From: Deltaproteobacteria bacterium
Lineage (GTDB): Bacteria > Myxococcota_A > Polyangia > JAAYKL01
Length of the DNA: 44,658 nucleotides
Assembly (NCBI GenBank): GCA_016936575.1
Contig: JAFGXQ010000135.1
Location: 1 to 44,658, forward strand
Reading direction: 5' to 3'
Within the stretch, counting starts at the first letter, position 1, and each line of letters begins with the position of its first letter. Positions 10,251 through 19,152 of the stretch are shown piece after piece. The translations under genes and the position numbers were made by a program. A model generated the notes under the pieces. It saw only the letters and a list, made by a program, of their open reading frames with translations. It was not told where the DNA came from and did not search any database.

Positions 10251-11050
10251 GTGAAGAGCATACTGGAAGAAACACTGCCGAACGAACGACTTCAATTATA
10301 TCAGATGTGTCGACTGAATTTGTCGTTGTGCCGACAGGGGTTGGTGATGCGTTTTCGGAGAAGTATTATTCCTCGGGTTTCTGGATTGAATACGCCGGGA
10401 CTTCGATACTGGTGGACTGTGCGCATCCTGTCCGGAAAATTATGCGTGAGGCTGCAATAAGCAGCGGCTGCGATATTCGTGTGGAATCCCTCGACGCTAT
10501 TGTGATGACTCATCTTCACTCGGATCATGCGAGCGGTCTGGAGGGAATGGGCTTCTATTCGTATTATGTGGCACAGAAACCGTTGCCTTTGTTGGCGCAC
10601 AATGACGTGATGCAGGATATTTGGCCTTACCATTTGAAGGGAACCATGGCACCCATGTGCGACCCGCCGGATGAACAGAGAACCTTTCAGGATTTTTTTG
10701 TGCCCATGATGCTGCAGGAAAACCAGCCCAAACAGTTCGGTCCGTTTACAATCGAATGCCGCAAAACCGAGCATCATATTCCTACGTATGCACTGCGTAT
10801 TTCAGCGGGTGATCGGGTATTTGGGTACAGCGCCGATACTTCGTTCAATCCCGCATTGTTGGACTGGCTTGCTGTTGCTGACTTTTTCGTTCACGAAACC
10901 AATGTGGCTTCTCACACACCATATGAAAAGCTGGCCGCCCTACCTGACGCACTGCGAAAAAAAATGAGATTGATTCATTATCCCGATGATTTCGACAAAG
11001 CATCATCGGTTATAAAAACGCTTGAGCAGGGAAAAAAATACGTTCTGTAA
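10247..11050 (+). CDS. Metallo-beta-lactamase-fold hydrolase
   Basis: This is a 267-residue MBL-fold protein with the zinc motif THLHSDHASG (His89, His91, Asp93, His94), a later Asp in GYSADTSFNP, an HETN segment and a C-terminal LIHYPDD. Such proteins hydrolyse esters, thioesters, nucleic acids or phosphonates; the sequence does not narrow this further. The start overlaps the previous stop as ATGA (10247-10250), so it is probably translationally coupled to the dehydratase-like gene. That coupling suggests, as inference, a role in the same pathway, for example acyl-CoA thioester hydrolysis. No clear terminator is visible after it. Confidence 0.85.
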   Translation: MSEEHTGRNTAERTTSIISDVSTEFVVVPTGVGDAFSEKYYSSGFWIEYAGTSILVDCAHPVRKIMREAAISSGCDIRVESLDAIVMTHLHSDHASGLEGMGFYSYYVAQKPLPLLAHNDVMQDIWPYHLKGTMAPMCDPPDEQRTFQDFFVPMMLQENQPKQFGPFTIECRKTEHHIPTYALRISAGDRVFGYSADTSFNPALLDWLAVADFFVHETNVASHTPYEKLAALPDALRKKMRLIHYPDDFDKASSVIKTLEQGKKYVL

Positions 11051-11091
11051 AGTTGTCTGATTGACGAGTGCGGAGGCCGAGATTTTCTGCT

Positions 11092-12492
11092 CTACTGCGA
11101 CGATACCTTCTTGAAAATATATTCCGCGTCAAAGGATTTCAGCGGTGTATTTTGTTGTATATGGTCAACAATATTTTCGGCGGATTGCACCTTGATAACC
11201 ATTTTGTTTTCTACAAGTCCATCCATGTATTCCACGCCGGGGAGGTCGACTACGAAGGTTTTACAACCAAGAGCGAGACCCTCGTAAATTGCGGTGGAAA
11301 ATACACCGATCATGTAGGTAGCGCGAGCGAACTCTTCATATAGACCGGAATTGTTGTTGTCGACTATTTCAATATTCGGTTGCTTCGATGCTTCCACCAG
11401 CGCTGGATAGTCCGTTTTCCAGAGAGTGTATTCTCCGGGGTGGAGCTTGTACGCGATACGATAATCGGGAAGCGCCAGTGCTAATGCCCCACACAGTTTG
11501 GCCAACTGCTTTCCGATAACGCCCTGGGAGATGAAGAGAATGCGTTTGCCATCTCGTTCAGTTTTGGGCAGATTTGCGAGTTGTGTGTGAAAGTGTGCAA
11601 AACCGAATGTGGTAATTTTGTCGGCAGAGATCGGAAGCCGGGCCAACCTGTTCCAGTAGTCGCCGAATGAGAAAAACCGATTGGGAAAACATTCCACGGT
11701 TAAAGACGCTTGGGGGAAATTGTATCCGAGGTGGTACGGGCTGAACGTACCGTGTTGCAGCTCCACAGATTCGATTCCGAGTTTTTTTGCAGCGGTAATC
11801 AGAGCCCGCTTATACCAGGAATAAGAGACCACTAGAAAAATTCGCTCGGGTTTTTTTTTCGTGAGAAGCCGTGTGAAATAGCGAACACAAAATTTATGGT
11901 GACGAATTTCCCGGGCGATCTTTTTTTTGAGTGGAAATGATTGCCCGAATGCCTCTTTCAAGTCGTTTTCGATAGTTGAAATACGTTGGCGCTCTTCGGG
12001 CGTGAATCGCACAGGACGGAGCTGGGCAAAAGCGGCGCCTACCGCTAAGTCGTCCAAAACGTTGCGATTGCCCGTGTTCGGCATCAGATGATGGCCACTG
12101 TACCAGTTCTCATATACTTCGGTCTCTTCGGCGGGAAGGGTTTGAAGTAATGCAGATGTGTAGATGTCTTGGTATTCGTCGTTTACGCGAACTTTGCGAG
12201 GGTGATCAAATACCAGATATTTTTTTTGGGCCGTGTTTCGATGTGCCGGGCGAAACGGTGCGCGAATGCTGTTTTGGGCAAAGGCAAGTGCATCCCTGAC
12301 TGTGACGCGTTCGCTGTGCGGTGTGGAAAAAATGCCGGTTTGGGTACAAATGCGGTAGTACATGGACATTCGAATGAGTGGCCAGATGGGTACATTTTGA
12401 ATGCGCAGATTAAAAAGGTCGCGACTGGATTCCAACGACCATATTTTTTCGCAAACGGTTTTAATACTGTCTTTGTTGGAAGAATCACTCAT
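11092..12492 (-). CDS. GT-B-like surface polysaccharide transferase
   Basis: This is the last gene of the five-gene glycan operon. ATG 12492 overlaps the flippase stop by 8 bp, giving a 466-residue product; the frame extends upstream but that part would lie inside the flippase gene. The N-terminus (IQNVPIWPLIRMSMYY) resembles capsule-locus proteins found beside neuB. The C-terminal half looks like the donor-binding half of a GT-B enzyme: ILFISQGVIG, YKLHPGEY, and GVFSTAIYEGLALGCKTFVV, similar to CDP-glycerol phosphotransferase and polysialyltransferase-type folds. It has no signal peptide or membrane segments, so it should act in the cytoplasm. The transferred sugar and exact family are uncertain. 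Confidence 0.7.
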   Translation of the reverse strand: MSDSSNKDSIKTVCEKIWSLESSRDLFNLRIQNVPIWPLIRMSMYYRICTQTGIFSTPHSERVTVRDALAFAQNSIRAPFRPAHRNTAQKKYLVFDHPRKVRVNDEYQDIYTSALLQTLPAEETEVYENWYSGHHLMPNTGNRNVLDDLAVGAAFAQLRPVRFTPEERQRISTIENDLKEAFGQSFPLKKKIAREIRHHKFCVRYFTRLLTKKKPERIFLVVSYSWYKRALITAAKKLGIESVELQHGTFSPYHLGYNFPQASLTVECFPNRFFSFGDYWNRLARLPISADKITTFGFAHFHTQLANLPKTERDGKRILFISQGVIGKQLAKLCGALALALPDYRIAYKLHPGEYTLWKTDYPALVEASKQPNIEIVDNNNSGLYEEFARATYMIGVFSTAIYEGLALGCKTFVVDLPGVEYMDGLVENKMVIKVQSAENIVDHIQQNTPLKSFDAEYIFKKVSSQ

Positions 12493-13930
12493 CGGTTTTT
12501 TTTCCCTGGGCGACAATAATGACAAAATAGTAGAAGTTCAATGCCACAACAATCAGTTTGATCGCACGCCATATCCATTTGTCTAGTTCGAAACTTTCAC
12601 CCAAAAGGACAAAAGCGCCCACTACAAAAACCAACAGAAAATTAGGAAGCAGAGCAACCAGTCGGATCACCTTGGCTTTGAGCACAAAACGGGTATTGAC
12701 ATAGTGAAATATAAACAGCAGTCCGAACGACGCGGTGGTTGTATATGCAGCGGCTTGGTATCCGTAAATCGGGATGAACCAATAGTTTAATCCGATGTTG
12801 GCGGCCCCGGCAAGGAGGGTGCTAATGGAAATTAGTTCGGTTTTTTTGTTATATGAGGCGTATTGAAAAAACAGGGTGTACAGAAAGACAAACACATATC
12901 CGATGACCAATGTCGGTAACAATGTCAGCCCGGGAAAATAGCTGGACGGAACAAAAAGGCGCGCCAGGTCTGCGCCGAAGCAAATAATCGCCGCTGCCGC
13001 AAAATACATGTATCCCGAATAGACGACGGCCATACGTTCGATTTTTTTAATGTTCCCTTTGCCGTATTCTTCAAAAAAGATGGGTTGCCACGCTTTAATG
13101 GTCGCCATCACGATAACATCCATCGCCATGGCAATGTCGTATACCAGTGAATACAATCCTGTGGCCGCTTTGGTGGTAAGCTGAAGAATGATGATTCGGT
13201 CGAAGTAGCCAAGGATGTATCTTGAAATCGCATGGGGGATAAGCGGGAGCGAGAATCGACAAGTGTATCGAATGTATTTAGTTTCAGTGGAAAAGCGACT
13301 TAGCCGAGCCATGGAAAATAAGGCATAAACGCTGAAGGCGCCGACCACTATTGCTTCTGCGTACACTTTGCCCAGATATTTGTGGTCTTCCATTTGAAAA
13401 ATGAGTATGACCGCGCCTCCTAAAATCAGCGCGGTTCGCAGCACGGAAATGAGCGAGAAGTGCTTGCTTTGCTTACTGCCGCGAAGATAAGATAGATAGA
13501 TTTCAAGTATACCGGAGAATGCCGCCGTAACAATTGCGTATTGATATACGTGAATAGAGATACCAATCCATTTTGCCAGCGGCGCAGCAAAAATAAAGGC
13601 AACACCCCCAATCAGCAGCGTCGAAAGCCCGGCAAAAAGAAGGTTGGCCCCTAAGGCTTTGTCGAAATCATCTGAGAAATCCAGATAGTAACGAACTATA
13701 CCGGCGCGCAGATTAAGACTGAACGCGATGGAAAGCAAGGTATAGAGCGACACGAACACCGACAGGACGCCATACTCTTCGGGTAACAGCAGTTGGGTAA
13801 TGACGGGAATGGCAAGCGCCATCAAAATGCTTTGAATAACAGTGGCTGACAGGTAGTTGCGCGTGTGAGTGAGAAACTCCAGGTTCTCTTTGCCTACGCG
13901 TCGAATGAGCCATTTTTTAAAACCCGACAT
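12485..13930 (-). CDS. Wzx-type polysaccharide flippase (MOP superfamily)
   Basis: This is a 481-residue integral membrane protein with about 12-14 hydrophobic segments, starting with a short basic tail and SATVIQSILMALAIPVITQL followed by LPEEYGVLSVF, the hallmark N-terminal region of polysaccharide exporters. It should flip undecaprenyl-linked glycan units to the periplasm. ATG 13930 overlaps the upstream stop by one base (TAATG), and its own stop overlaps the next start, so translation is coupled on both sides. Its context with a nonulosonate synthase suggests that the exported repeat contains a sialic-type sugar; this is inference. Confidence 0.88.
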   Translation of the reverse strand: MSGFKKWLIRRVGKENLEFLTHTRNYLSATVIQSILMALAIPVITQLLLPEEYGVLSVFVSLYTLLSIAFSLNLRAGIVRYYLDFSDDFDKALGANLLFAGLSTLLIGGVAFIFAAPLAKWIGISIHVYQYAIVTAAFSGILEIYLSYLRGSKQSKHFSLISVLRTALILGGAVILIFQMEDHKYLGKVYAEAIVVGAFSVYALFSMARLSRFSTETKYIRYTCRFSLPLIPHAISRYILGYFDRIIILQLTTKAATGLYSLVYDIAMAMDVIVMATIKAWQPIFFEEYGKGNIKKIERMAVVYSGYMYFAAAAIICFGADLARLFVPSSYFPGLTLLPTLVIGYVFVFLYTLFFQYASYNKKTELISISTLLAGAANIGLNYWFIPIYGYQAAAYTTTASFGLLFIFHYVNTRFVLKAKVIRLVALLPNFLLVFVVGAFVLLGESFELDKWIWRAIKLIVVALNFYYFVIIVAQGKKTDE

Positions 13931-15048
13931 TACGCACCATTGTTTCCGGGTAGCGTATCAATAAAGTGGGTCATCACTTTGTATTGTTCATCCAGAACGA
14001 GATGCAGGCCGGCGAAACGATTGAATCCGTTTTCCAACTCCGCCTGAAGCAGCGAAAGAGTGCGGTCCACAGCATCCGGCGCGGGTTGAAGCTTTTTAAC
14101 AAAACGACGACCGGGCACAAATGCGTCAACGCCCAAAAGATTGAGCGCCTCAGAGGCACCCCGTCCGCGTCCGTCTTCGTGCAGCAGAATAGACGGTTTT
14201 CTGGAACTGATGAAGTATAGATGGGAATGCACGCGATACCCTACATGGACATCGCAGGAATCGTAAAAGTCAATATGTTTCAGATCGCCGGATGTATCTT
14301 TCACTTGATACCCCAGTGAAGCGGCGTAGTCGGCAATCTGCTGATTGTTTTTTTTCTCCGCGGTTCCAAGCAGGGGGTGTTCCTGGGTGATGCCGCGATT
14401 AAAAGAACAGTATTTTTCAGCCTTCGGGAACGCCTGATGAATTTGTTGCAGCAGAGATTTGCTCTGTCGCTGGTACACGGGACGTTGCGCCGGCGTAACG
14501 ACGATACGTGACAATTGCCTGGGACGTTCGAAAGGTTTTCCAAGCGCATCGAGGCGATACCATACCGGACATCCTGTCATCAGCGGATTGTTGATACCAT
14601 TTCGCTTGAGCGCTTCGACGGTCATGTAGTCGCGACATCCCAAGTACCTGGTTTCGGCACTGATGCGCTCCAGGACGCGTTTGGATTCTGGGGTGAAACG
14701 ATAGCGATTCAATGTTTCCCAGTCACCGGGAACCCCTTTCCACCCGAGACCGAGGGGGACGATTGGAACTTTAATGGCGTTCATATCAGTGTGCAGCTTG
14801 TACACGCGCGGATAGAATCCCGGTTGGAACCCAGGACCTCCCATAATGATAACTGCCTTGCTCGCGTTCACCTGTTCCAGATGGTCGCTGAGCGGTTTCC
14901 AGTGGGGCAGCACCAGTTGTTCTTCGTTCGGCAAATGAGCACGTAGGAGCTGTCTGCACCGTTCGGTGATCAGGTAATCACCCATATTGATTTTGGCACC
15001 GGTCAGTAGCGTGTACACGACAAATCCCTTCAGGCCAGATCTTCCCAT
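13930..15048 (-). CDS. Polysaccharide pyruvyl transferase family protein
   Basis: This is a protein of up to 372 residues with family features: GAKINMGDYLITERC at the N-terminus, VIIMGGPGFQPGFYP, YLGCRDYMTVEALKRNG near the middle, and VGYRVHSHLYFISSRKPSIL towards the C-terminus. CsaB/WcaK-type members add pyruvate ketals to surface glycans, but many members in glycan loci have unproven roles. ATG 15048 overlaps the neuB stop by 19 bp; a GTG at 15018 behind AAGGGA is an alternative start. It lies third in a tightly overlapping operon. Confidence 0.82.
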   Translation of the reverse strand: MGRSGLKGFVVYTLLTGAKINMGDYLITERCRQLLRAHLPNEEQLVLPHWKPLSDHLEQVNASKAVIIMGGPGFQPGFYPRVYKLHTDMNAIKVPIVPLGLGWKGVPGDWETLNRYRFTPESKRVLERISAETRYLGCRDYMTVEALKRNGINNPLMTGCPVWYRLDALGKPFERPRQLSRIVVTPAQRPVYQRQSKSLLQQIHQAFPKAEKYCSFNRGITQEHPLLGTAEKKNNQQIADYAASLGYQVKDTSGDLKHIDFYDSCDVHVGYRVHSHLYFISSRKPSILLHEDGRGRGASEALNLLGVDAFVPGRRFVKKLQPAPDAVDRTLSLLQAELENGFNRFAGLHLVLDEQYKVMTHFIDTLPGNNGA

Positions 15049-16097
15049 GTGATGATGTGGTCGGCTGCAACGTCTTTTCGAATCTTAAGCCCGTTCACCT
15101 TGTGGAAGTCCGCAGGAGAGATGCCGGTACCGGGTCGTTTGAAAGATATATTATCACTCGTGATAGTATCGCCGTTGCTAAGCGCATGCCTGGTCACCAG
15201 AGATCGTCGGGCCTGTTTGCGTGCGGACATCTCACAAGGCAGCGGCGCCTTGATGAATTGTCCTTTGACTGTTTCAATCATTTTTATGTTGGCCACCAGA
15301 CGTGCCAAATCAACGGGATCCATTCCGTGGTAATGGTCATTGCCCTTCAGGGACTTGTCGAGCGTAAAATGTTTTTCAATAACTTTGGCCCCCAGCATGT
15401 ATGCGGCGCTCATGGCCATCATCGTAGGGTCCGGCCGGGTGTGATCCGAAAAACCGAGCAACATACCGGGATAGATTTGCGCCAGATGCTGTAGCATATT
15501 CAGATTGGCGTCTTTGTAGTCGGTCGGATAATCAAGGACGCAATGCATCAGGCAAATGTCGTTGTTGCCGGTGTCGAGTACCGTTTGTACAGCCGCATCA
15601 ATTTCGCTGACGGTGGCGGCGCCGGTGGAAAGAAAGATGGGTTTGCCCTTTTGGGCCATGTGCGTAATGAACGGCAGATTCGTGAGATCAGACGAGGAAA
15701 TCTTATAAAGCGGCATCAGCTCGTTCAAATAATCAGCAGCTTCAAAATCAAAAGGGGTCGATAAAAATATGGTGTTCCTTTTTTCACAATGGGCAGCCAG
15801 TTGTCGATATTCGGCCTCTCCGAAATGATCGAATTTTTTAAACAGTTCAAATTGCGACTGGGTCGGTTCCTCGGTGGTGTCCCAATAGGCCGGCGAGTGA
15901 ACCGATACGATTTTTTCGGCTTTGTAGGTCTGAAACTTCACAGCGTCCACTCCGGCATCGACCGCTTCATCAATCATGAGGCATGCGGCTTCCATAGGTG
16001 TGATGCTTCGGCATTCGGCAATGTCGTAGTAGTTGACACCTACTTCGGCAATGATGAAGGCTTTTGATGCGGCTTTGATTTGTTCAGTGAGTTCCAT
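15030..16097 (-). CDS. neuB: N-acetylneuraminate/nonulosonate synthase (NeuB family)
   Basis: This 355-residue enzyme condenses phosphoenolpyruvate with a hexose-derived sugar to make a nonulosonic acid. The NeuB TIM barrel is complete: FIIAEVGVNY, DAVKFQTYKAE, FLSTPFD, YKISSSDL, LSTGAATVSEID, MHCVLDYPT, GFSDHT and VIEKHFTLDK. A C-terminal SAF (antifreeze-like) domain follows from about residue 295 (ALSNGDTITSDNISFKRPG). I chose ATG 16097, which overlaps the upstream gene by 14 bp, instead of further upstream codons inside that gene. The family does not separate sialic, legionaminic and pseudaminic acid products by eye; the PseG-like partner hints at a pseudaminic-type sugar. Confidence 0.92.
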   Translation of the reverse strand: MELTEQIKAASKAFIIAEVGVNYYDIAECRSITPMEAACLMIDEAVDAGVDAVKFQTYKAEKIVSVHSPAYWDTTEEPTQSQFELFKKFDHFGEAEYRQLAAHCEKRNTIFLSTPFDFEAADYLNELMPLYKISSSDLTNLPFITHMAQKGKPIFLSTGAATVSEIDAAVQTVLDTGNNDICLMHCVLDYPTDYKDANLNMLQHLAQIYPGMLLGFSDHTRPDPTMMAMSAAYMLGAKVIEKHFTLDKSLKGNDHYHGMDPVDLARLVANIKMIETVKGQFIKAPLPCEMSARKQARRSLVTRHALSNGDTITSDNISFKRPGTGISPADFHKVNGLKIRKDVAADHIITWEDLA

Positions 16098-17760
16098 TCC
16101 CGTCTCGTTTCTGATATTCTTCGAAGGTTTCAAAGATGAGTTTCAGTACGTTGTCCATTCCCTCTTTCAGGTTTTGCCCAAGCATTCTTTTCTGCATTTC
16201 TCGGCGAAACGCAACGTCGTTTATCATGCGCAGCAGTTCTTCTTCGATACGACTGTCCGAAAGTTCGTAGCCGAGTCCCAGGTGGACAATTCCGTTCTCT
16301 TCGCAGGCGAACGTGTGGGTCATCTCTCTTTCGTTCTGCGCCATGACCATTGTGGGGGTGCCCAAAGATGCGGCCTCGTAAACGGTTCGTCCCGCGGAGG
16401 TAAAGATAATATCGGCTTCATTCATGAATTTACTGATAGTGCGGATATCGCGTAAAATGCGAACAGGGAGCGACAATTTCGCCGCATGCGCTTTCAGTGC
16501 ATCGATATTGCGAACCCCCAACCCGGTGACAACAGTCACTTGAATATCTTTCAGATTCATTTTGTCTAGAATGGAGAGCACCCTGGGCGCGTAGTCGTGT
16601 GAGTCGGTCCCGCCGAAAGTAATGAGAATGTCTTCAACCTTTTCGACAATCGGTTTGGGGTGGAGCAGAAAAAATTCGTCCCGGAGGCAATAGTAATTTT
16701 TTCCAAAGAAATAATTCGACTTGCCGGGAACGGTTTCGTACAGCGCATTGATGACCACATGCGCTTCATCGGAGCCGGGACCCAAATCTTCAAAATTTAC
16801 AACGAAGAGGCCCCTCTGTTTTAAACTATTAATGTATTCTTTATCCGTATCGAGTATGTCGTTAATAACGATATGGGGGGAGAATTGGTCGAGAATACGG
16901 TTTAGTTCGTCATCGGTTTCAAAAGTGGTCACTTTGAAGTGACTATCCCGAATTTTGTCGGTGCCGAGCGCATGGTTTTTTTGCGTGACAAACAGCAGTT
17001 CATGGTCGATCAGTTTTGCTGCCAGCATCAGGGTTCTGTACACGTGGCCCATGCCGATTTCTCTATATCCATCCGTTCGAATGAGAATGCGTTTGCGTTC
17101 GAGTAATTTGTCAGCCAGCCACCAATCCATATAGCTGTCGATGTCGATTGATTCCGTGTGCGGCAATTCGAATAAATCGATGTCCGGCCCGAATCGGCTT
17201 TCGTCGGTCACAAAGCGACGCCGGGTGATAACAAATCCGCCGGTTTCGCGAAAATTGGCGGGAAGGAATTGGCGGTTGACTCGTTTTTCATACAGGGGCA
17301 CGTATTTCCCGTCCACTTTCGTCCAGGAGAGGTGCCGGTCGTCTACTACCGAGATGATGGTGTCCGCATTGCCGGTGGTGAACTTGTCGAGTGCTTTATC
17401 GACAGATGACTGCGAGAGCAAGGGGCTGGTCGGTTGCAGGGTGACCACCACATCGAAAGTTTCATTTTTTTCAGATTCAATTACAGAGATCGCATGGTGG
17501 ATCACAGGGTCCAGCGGTATGTGATCGTCCGCCAGATGGGGCGGCCGCATCACCACTTCGCATCCGGTCACTTCGGCTATATGGGCGATTTCTTCATCGT
17601 CTGTGGACACAATAACCGTGTCTATATTGCGGCATTTCAAGGCCGTTCGAATAGTGTAGGAAATCAGCGGTTTTCCCTGTAAAAAACGCACGTTTTTTCT
17701 TGGAATCCCCTTGGAGCCTCCGCGCGCGGGAATGATGGCAATGGTTTTGGTTCGGCTCAC
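16084..17760 (-). CDS. CMP-nonulosonate cytidylyltransferase fused to PseG-like glycosyl hydrolase domain
   Basis: This is a fusion of about 558 residues. The N-terminal domain (about 1-220) is a NeuA/PseF cytidylyltransferase: IAIIPARGGSKGIPRKN, VIVSTDDEEIA, LQPTSPLL and ETGGFVITRR. The second half is PseG-like: ILIRTDGYREIGMGHVYRTL, with the His of GMGH expected to be catalytic, ILITFGGTDSHDYAP, and TSAGRTVYEAASLGTP. PseG removes UDP from a pseudaminic acid precursor; NeuA loads the final sugar onto CMP. I prefer GTG 17760, behind AAGGAA, over the ATG at 17817, which has no visible ribosome site. It is the first gene of the operon. The other precursor enzymes (PseB, PseC, PseH types) are not in the window. 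Confidence 0.88.
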   Translation of the reverse strand: MSRTKTIAIIPARGGSKGIPRKNVRFLQGKPLISYTIRTALKCRNIDTVIVSTDDEEIAHIAEVTGCEVVMRPPHLADDHIPLDPVIHHAISVIESEKNETFDVVVTLQPTSPLLSQSSVDKALDKFTTGNADTIISVVDDRHLSWTKVDGKYVPLYEKRVNRQFLPANFRETGGFVITRRRFVTDESRFGPDIDLFELPHTESIDIDSYMDWWLADKLLERKRILIRTDGYREIGMGHVYRTLMLAAKLIDHELLFVTQKNHALGTDKIRDSHFKVTTFETDDELNRILDQFSPHIVINDILDTDKEYINSLKQRGLFVVNFEDLGPGSDEAHVVINALYETVPGKSNYFFGKNYYCLRDEFFLLHPKPIVEKVEDILITFGGTDSHDYAPRVLSILDKMNLKDIQVTVVTGLGVRNIDALKAHAAKLSLPVRILRDIRTISKFMNEADIIFTSAGRTVYEAASLGTPTMVMAQNEREMTHTFACEENGIVHLGLGYELSDSRIEEELLRMINDVAFRREMQKRMLGQNLKEGMDNVLKLIFETFEEYQKRDGNGTH

Positions 17761-17817
17761 GTTGGGATGTTCCTTTCCGGTTCGCTTGGAAGTCAGTGAA
17801 AGCAAATAGATTTTCAT

Positions 17818-18182
17818 GTGTAGTCAACCCGGATATCGGTGTCAAGCAAGAAGGCGAGCACAGCGCAAATGCCGAGTTGTTTTGCTTTTCGAGCGTTATT
17901 GGAGGATTTATCGGAGGGAAAATCGAAATCAGTGTGAAAAATTATATTTTGTTTGGAAAAACAGCAAGATAGAGAGGAAACGACGAAGTCGCGGGATCTT
18001 TTTTTGAGCCTATTTATTTTGGGAGATCACCATAATAATAGGTACAACAGCGCTCATACAACCGCCTTTATCCAGCGGCTTTTTAAAGTAGGAGATATTG
18101 CTGTTGAATTTATAAACATTGTCGTATAAAAAAGAAAAAAATCATCAACATTTTCAAAAAGTAAAGGGAATCGGACAGTAAA
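17818..18182. other. Divergent intergenic region between the glycan operon and the envelope cluster
   Basis: This 365-bp AT-rich stretch separates the minus-strand glycan operon from the plus-strand lipoprotein gene, so both promoters should lie here. Near 18100-18130 a TTGAAT followed 15 bp later by TATAAA is a weak promoter candidate for the plus-strand gene. I see no convincing ORF, RNA gene or terminator. Confidence 0.4.
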
Positions 18183-19097
18183 ATGAAGACACTCTCAAAA
18201 GTAATTATCGCATTATTGGGCAGTAGTCTGCTTGTTGGTTGTGGTGGATATTTCAGCGAGCAAGAGGCTACTAACGGAGACGCTCCCACGCTGTCGAGCT
18301 GCGAGATGAAGGCCACAATCGATGACTTTGAAGACAGCAACAACAAGATTACGGAACAAGAAGGTCGCGGCGGCTGGATTTATTCCTATAAAGATGGTCT
18401 TGGAACAGAGATTGAATTCCCTGATGGCGATTTTCGAGTGTACCCCGGCGGGGTGGGCGGCAGCAAGTATGCGGCGCGTTTCCGTGGAACCACTGCCAAA
18501 TCCGGCGGCGACATTTACGCGGGTCTCGGTTTCAACCTGTCTCCCGCTGAAGGGGCGACCTACGATGCATCGAAATACACCGGTGTAACCTTCCTCGCAA
18601 AACGCGGCAGCAAAGACGCCGTCGGCGTGGTTCGCTTCAACGTTGCAGATGTGAATACAGATCCGGCCGGCAAAATCTGCACAGAGTGTCACAACCACTT
18701 CGGAACGCCGGTGAAATTGACCGATGAGTGGGTTCGTTATGTAATTTATTTCGACGAGATGGAACAGCGTTCCGGATGGGGTATGCCTCGTCCCGATTCG
18801 ATCGATTCCAGCTCTCTGATTGCGTTTGCCTGGCAAACCACCATTCCTAACATCAAGTACGATTTTCTGATTGACGATGTTCGTTTCATCGGCGCGTGCA
18901 ACGAGGAATTCCTGACCCCGCGTGAAGAGAAAACATCTGAGCCGGCTCCCGCACCTGCCGCTAGCGAAGAACCCGCACCCAGTGAAGAACCTGCACCTGC
19001 CGCCGATGAAGCCGCTACAGACGAGAGTGCTTCTGACGATGCAGGAGCTGCTTCTGATGACGCAGAATCCGAAAATTCAGAATCTACAGAAAGCTAA
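18183..19097 (+). CDS. Lipoprotein with carbohydrate-binding-like (CBM11/CIA30-type) domain
   Basis: This is a 304-residue lipoprotein: a basic N-terminus, a hydrophobic segment and the lipobox LLVGC, giving a lipidated Cys at about residue 20. Residues 40-240 look like a jelly-roll ligand-binding domain: IDDFEDSNNKI, RGGWIYSYKDG, GLGFNLSP, YTGVTFLAKRG, and DEWVRYVIYFDEMEQRSGWG. The end is FLIDDVRFIGAC. Similar domains bind glycans, but no ligand is shown here. The C-terminal 60 residues are a low-complexity Ala/Pro/Glu, then Ser/Asp/Glu, tail. A CTECH sequence near residue 165 is discussed and rejected as a haem site. A barrel gene follows after 55 bp and may be co-transcribed. Confidence 0.75.
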   Translation: MKTLSKVIIALLGSSLLVGCGGYFSEQEATNGDAPTLSSCEMKATIDDFEDSNNKITEQEGRGGWIYSYKDGLGTEIEFPDGDFRVYPGGVGGSKYAARFRGTTAKSGGDIYAGLGFNLSPAEGATYDASKYTGVTFLAKRGSKDAVGVVRFNVADVNTDPAGKICTECHNHFGTPVKLTDEWVRYVIYFDEMEQRSGWGMPRPDSIDSSSLIAFAWQTTIPNIKYDFLIDDVRFIGACNEEFLTPREEKTSEPAPAPAASEEPAPSEEPAPAADEAATDESASDDAGAASDDAESENSESTES

Positions 19098-19152
19098 TTA
19101 GAAGCAAGAGATCAACGGCTTTGATTTCTACTTTCTTGTATAGAGGTAAACT

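Noticed and set aside
18660..18720. CTECH in the 18183 lipoprotein as a c-type haem-binding site
   Set aside because: It lies inside a carbohydrate-binding-like domain where a C-x-x-C-[HY]-x-H-F-G pattern is better explained as a disulfide loop; there is only one motif and no other cytochrome feature.
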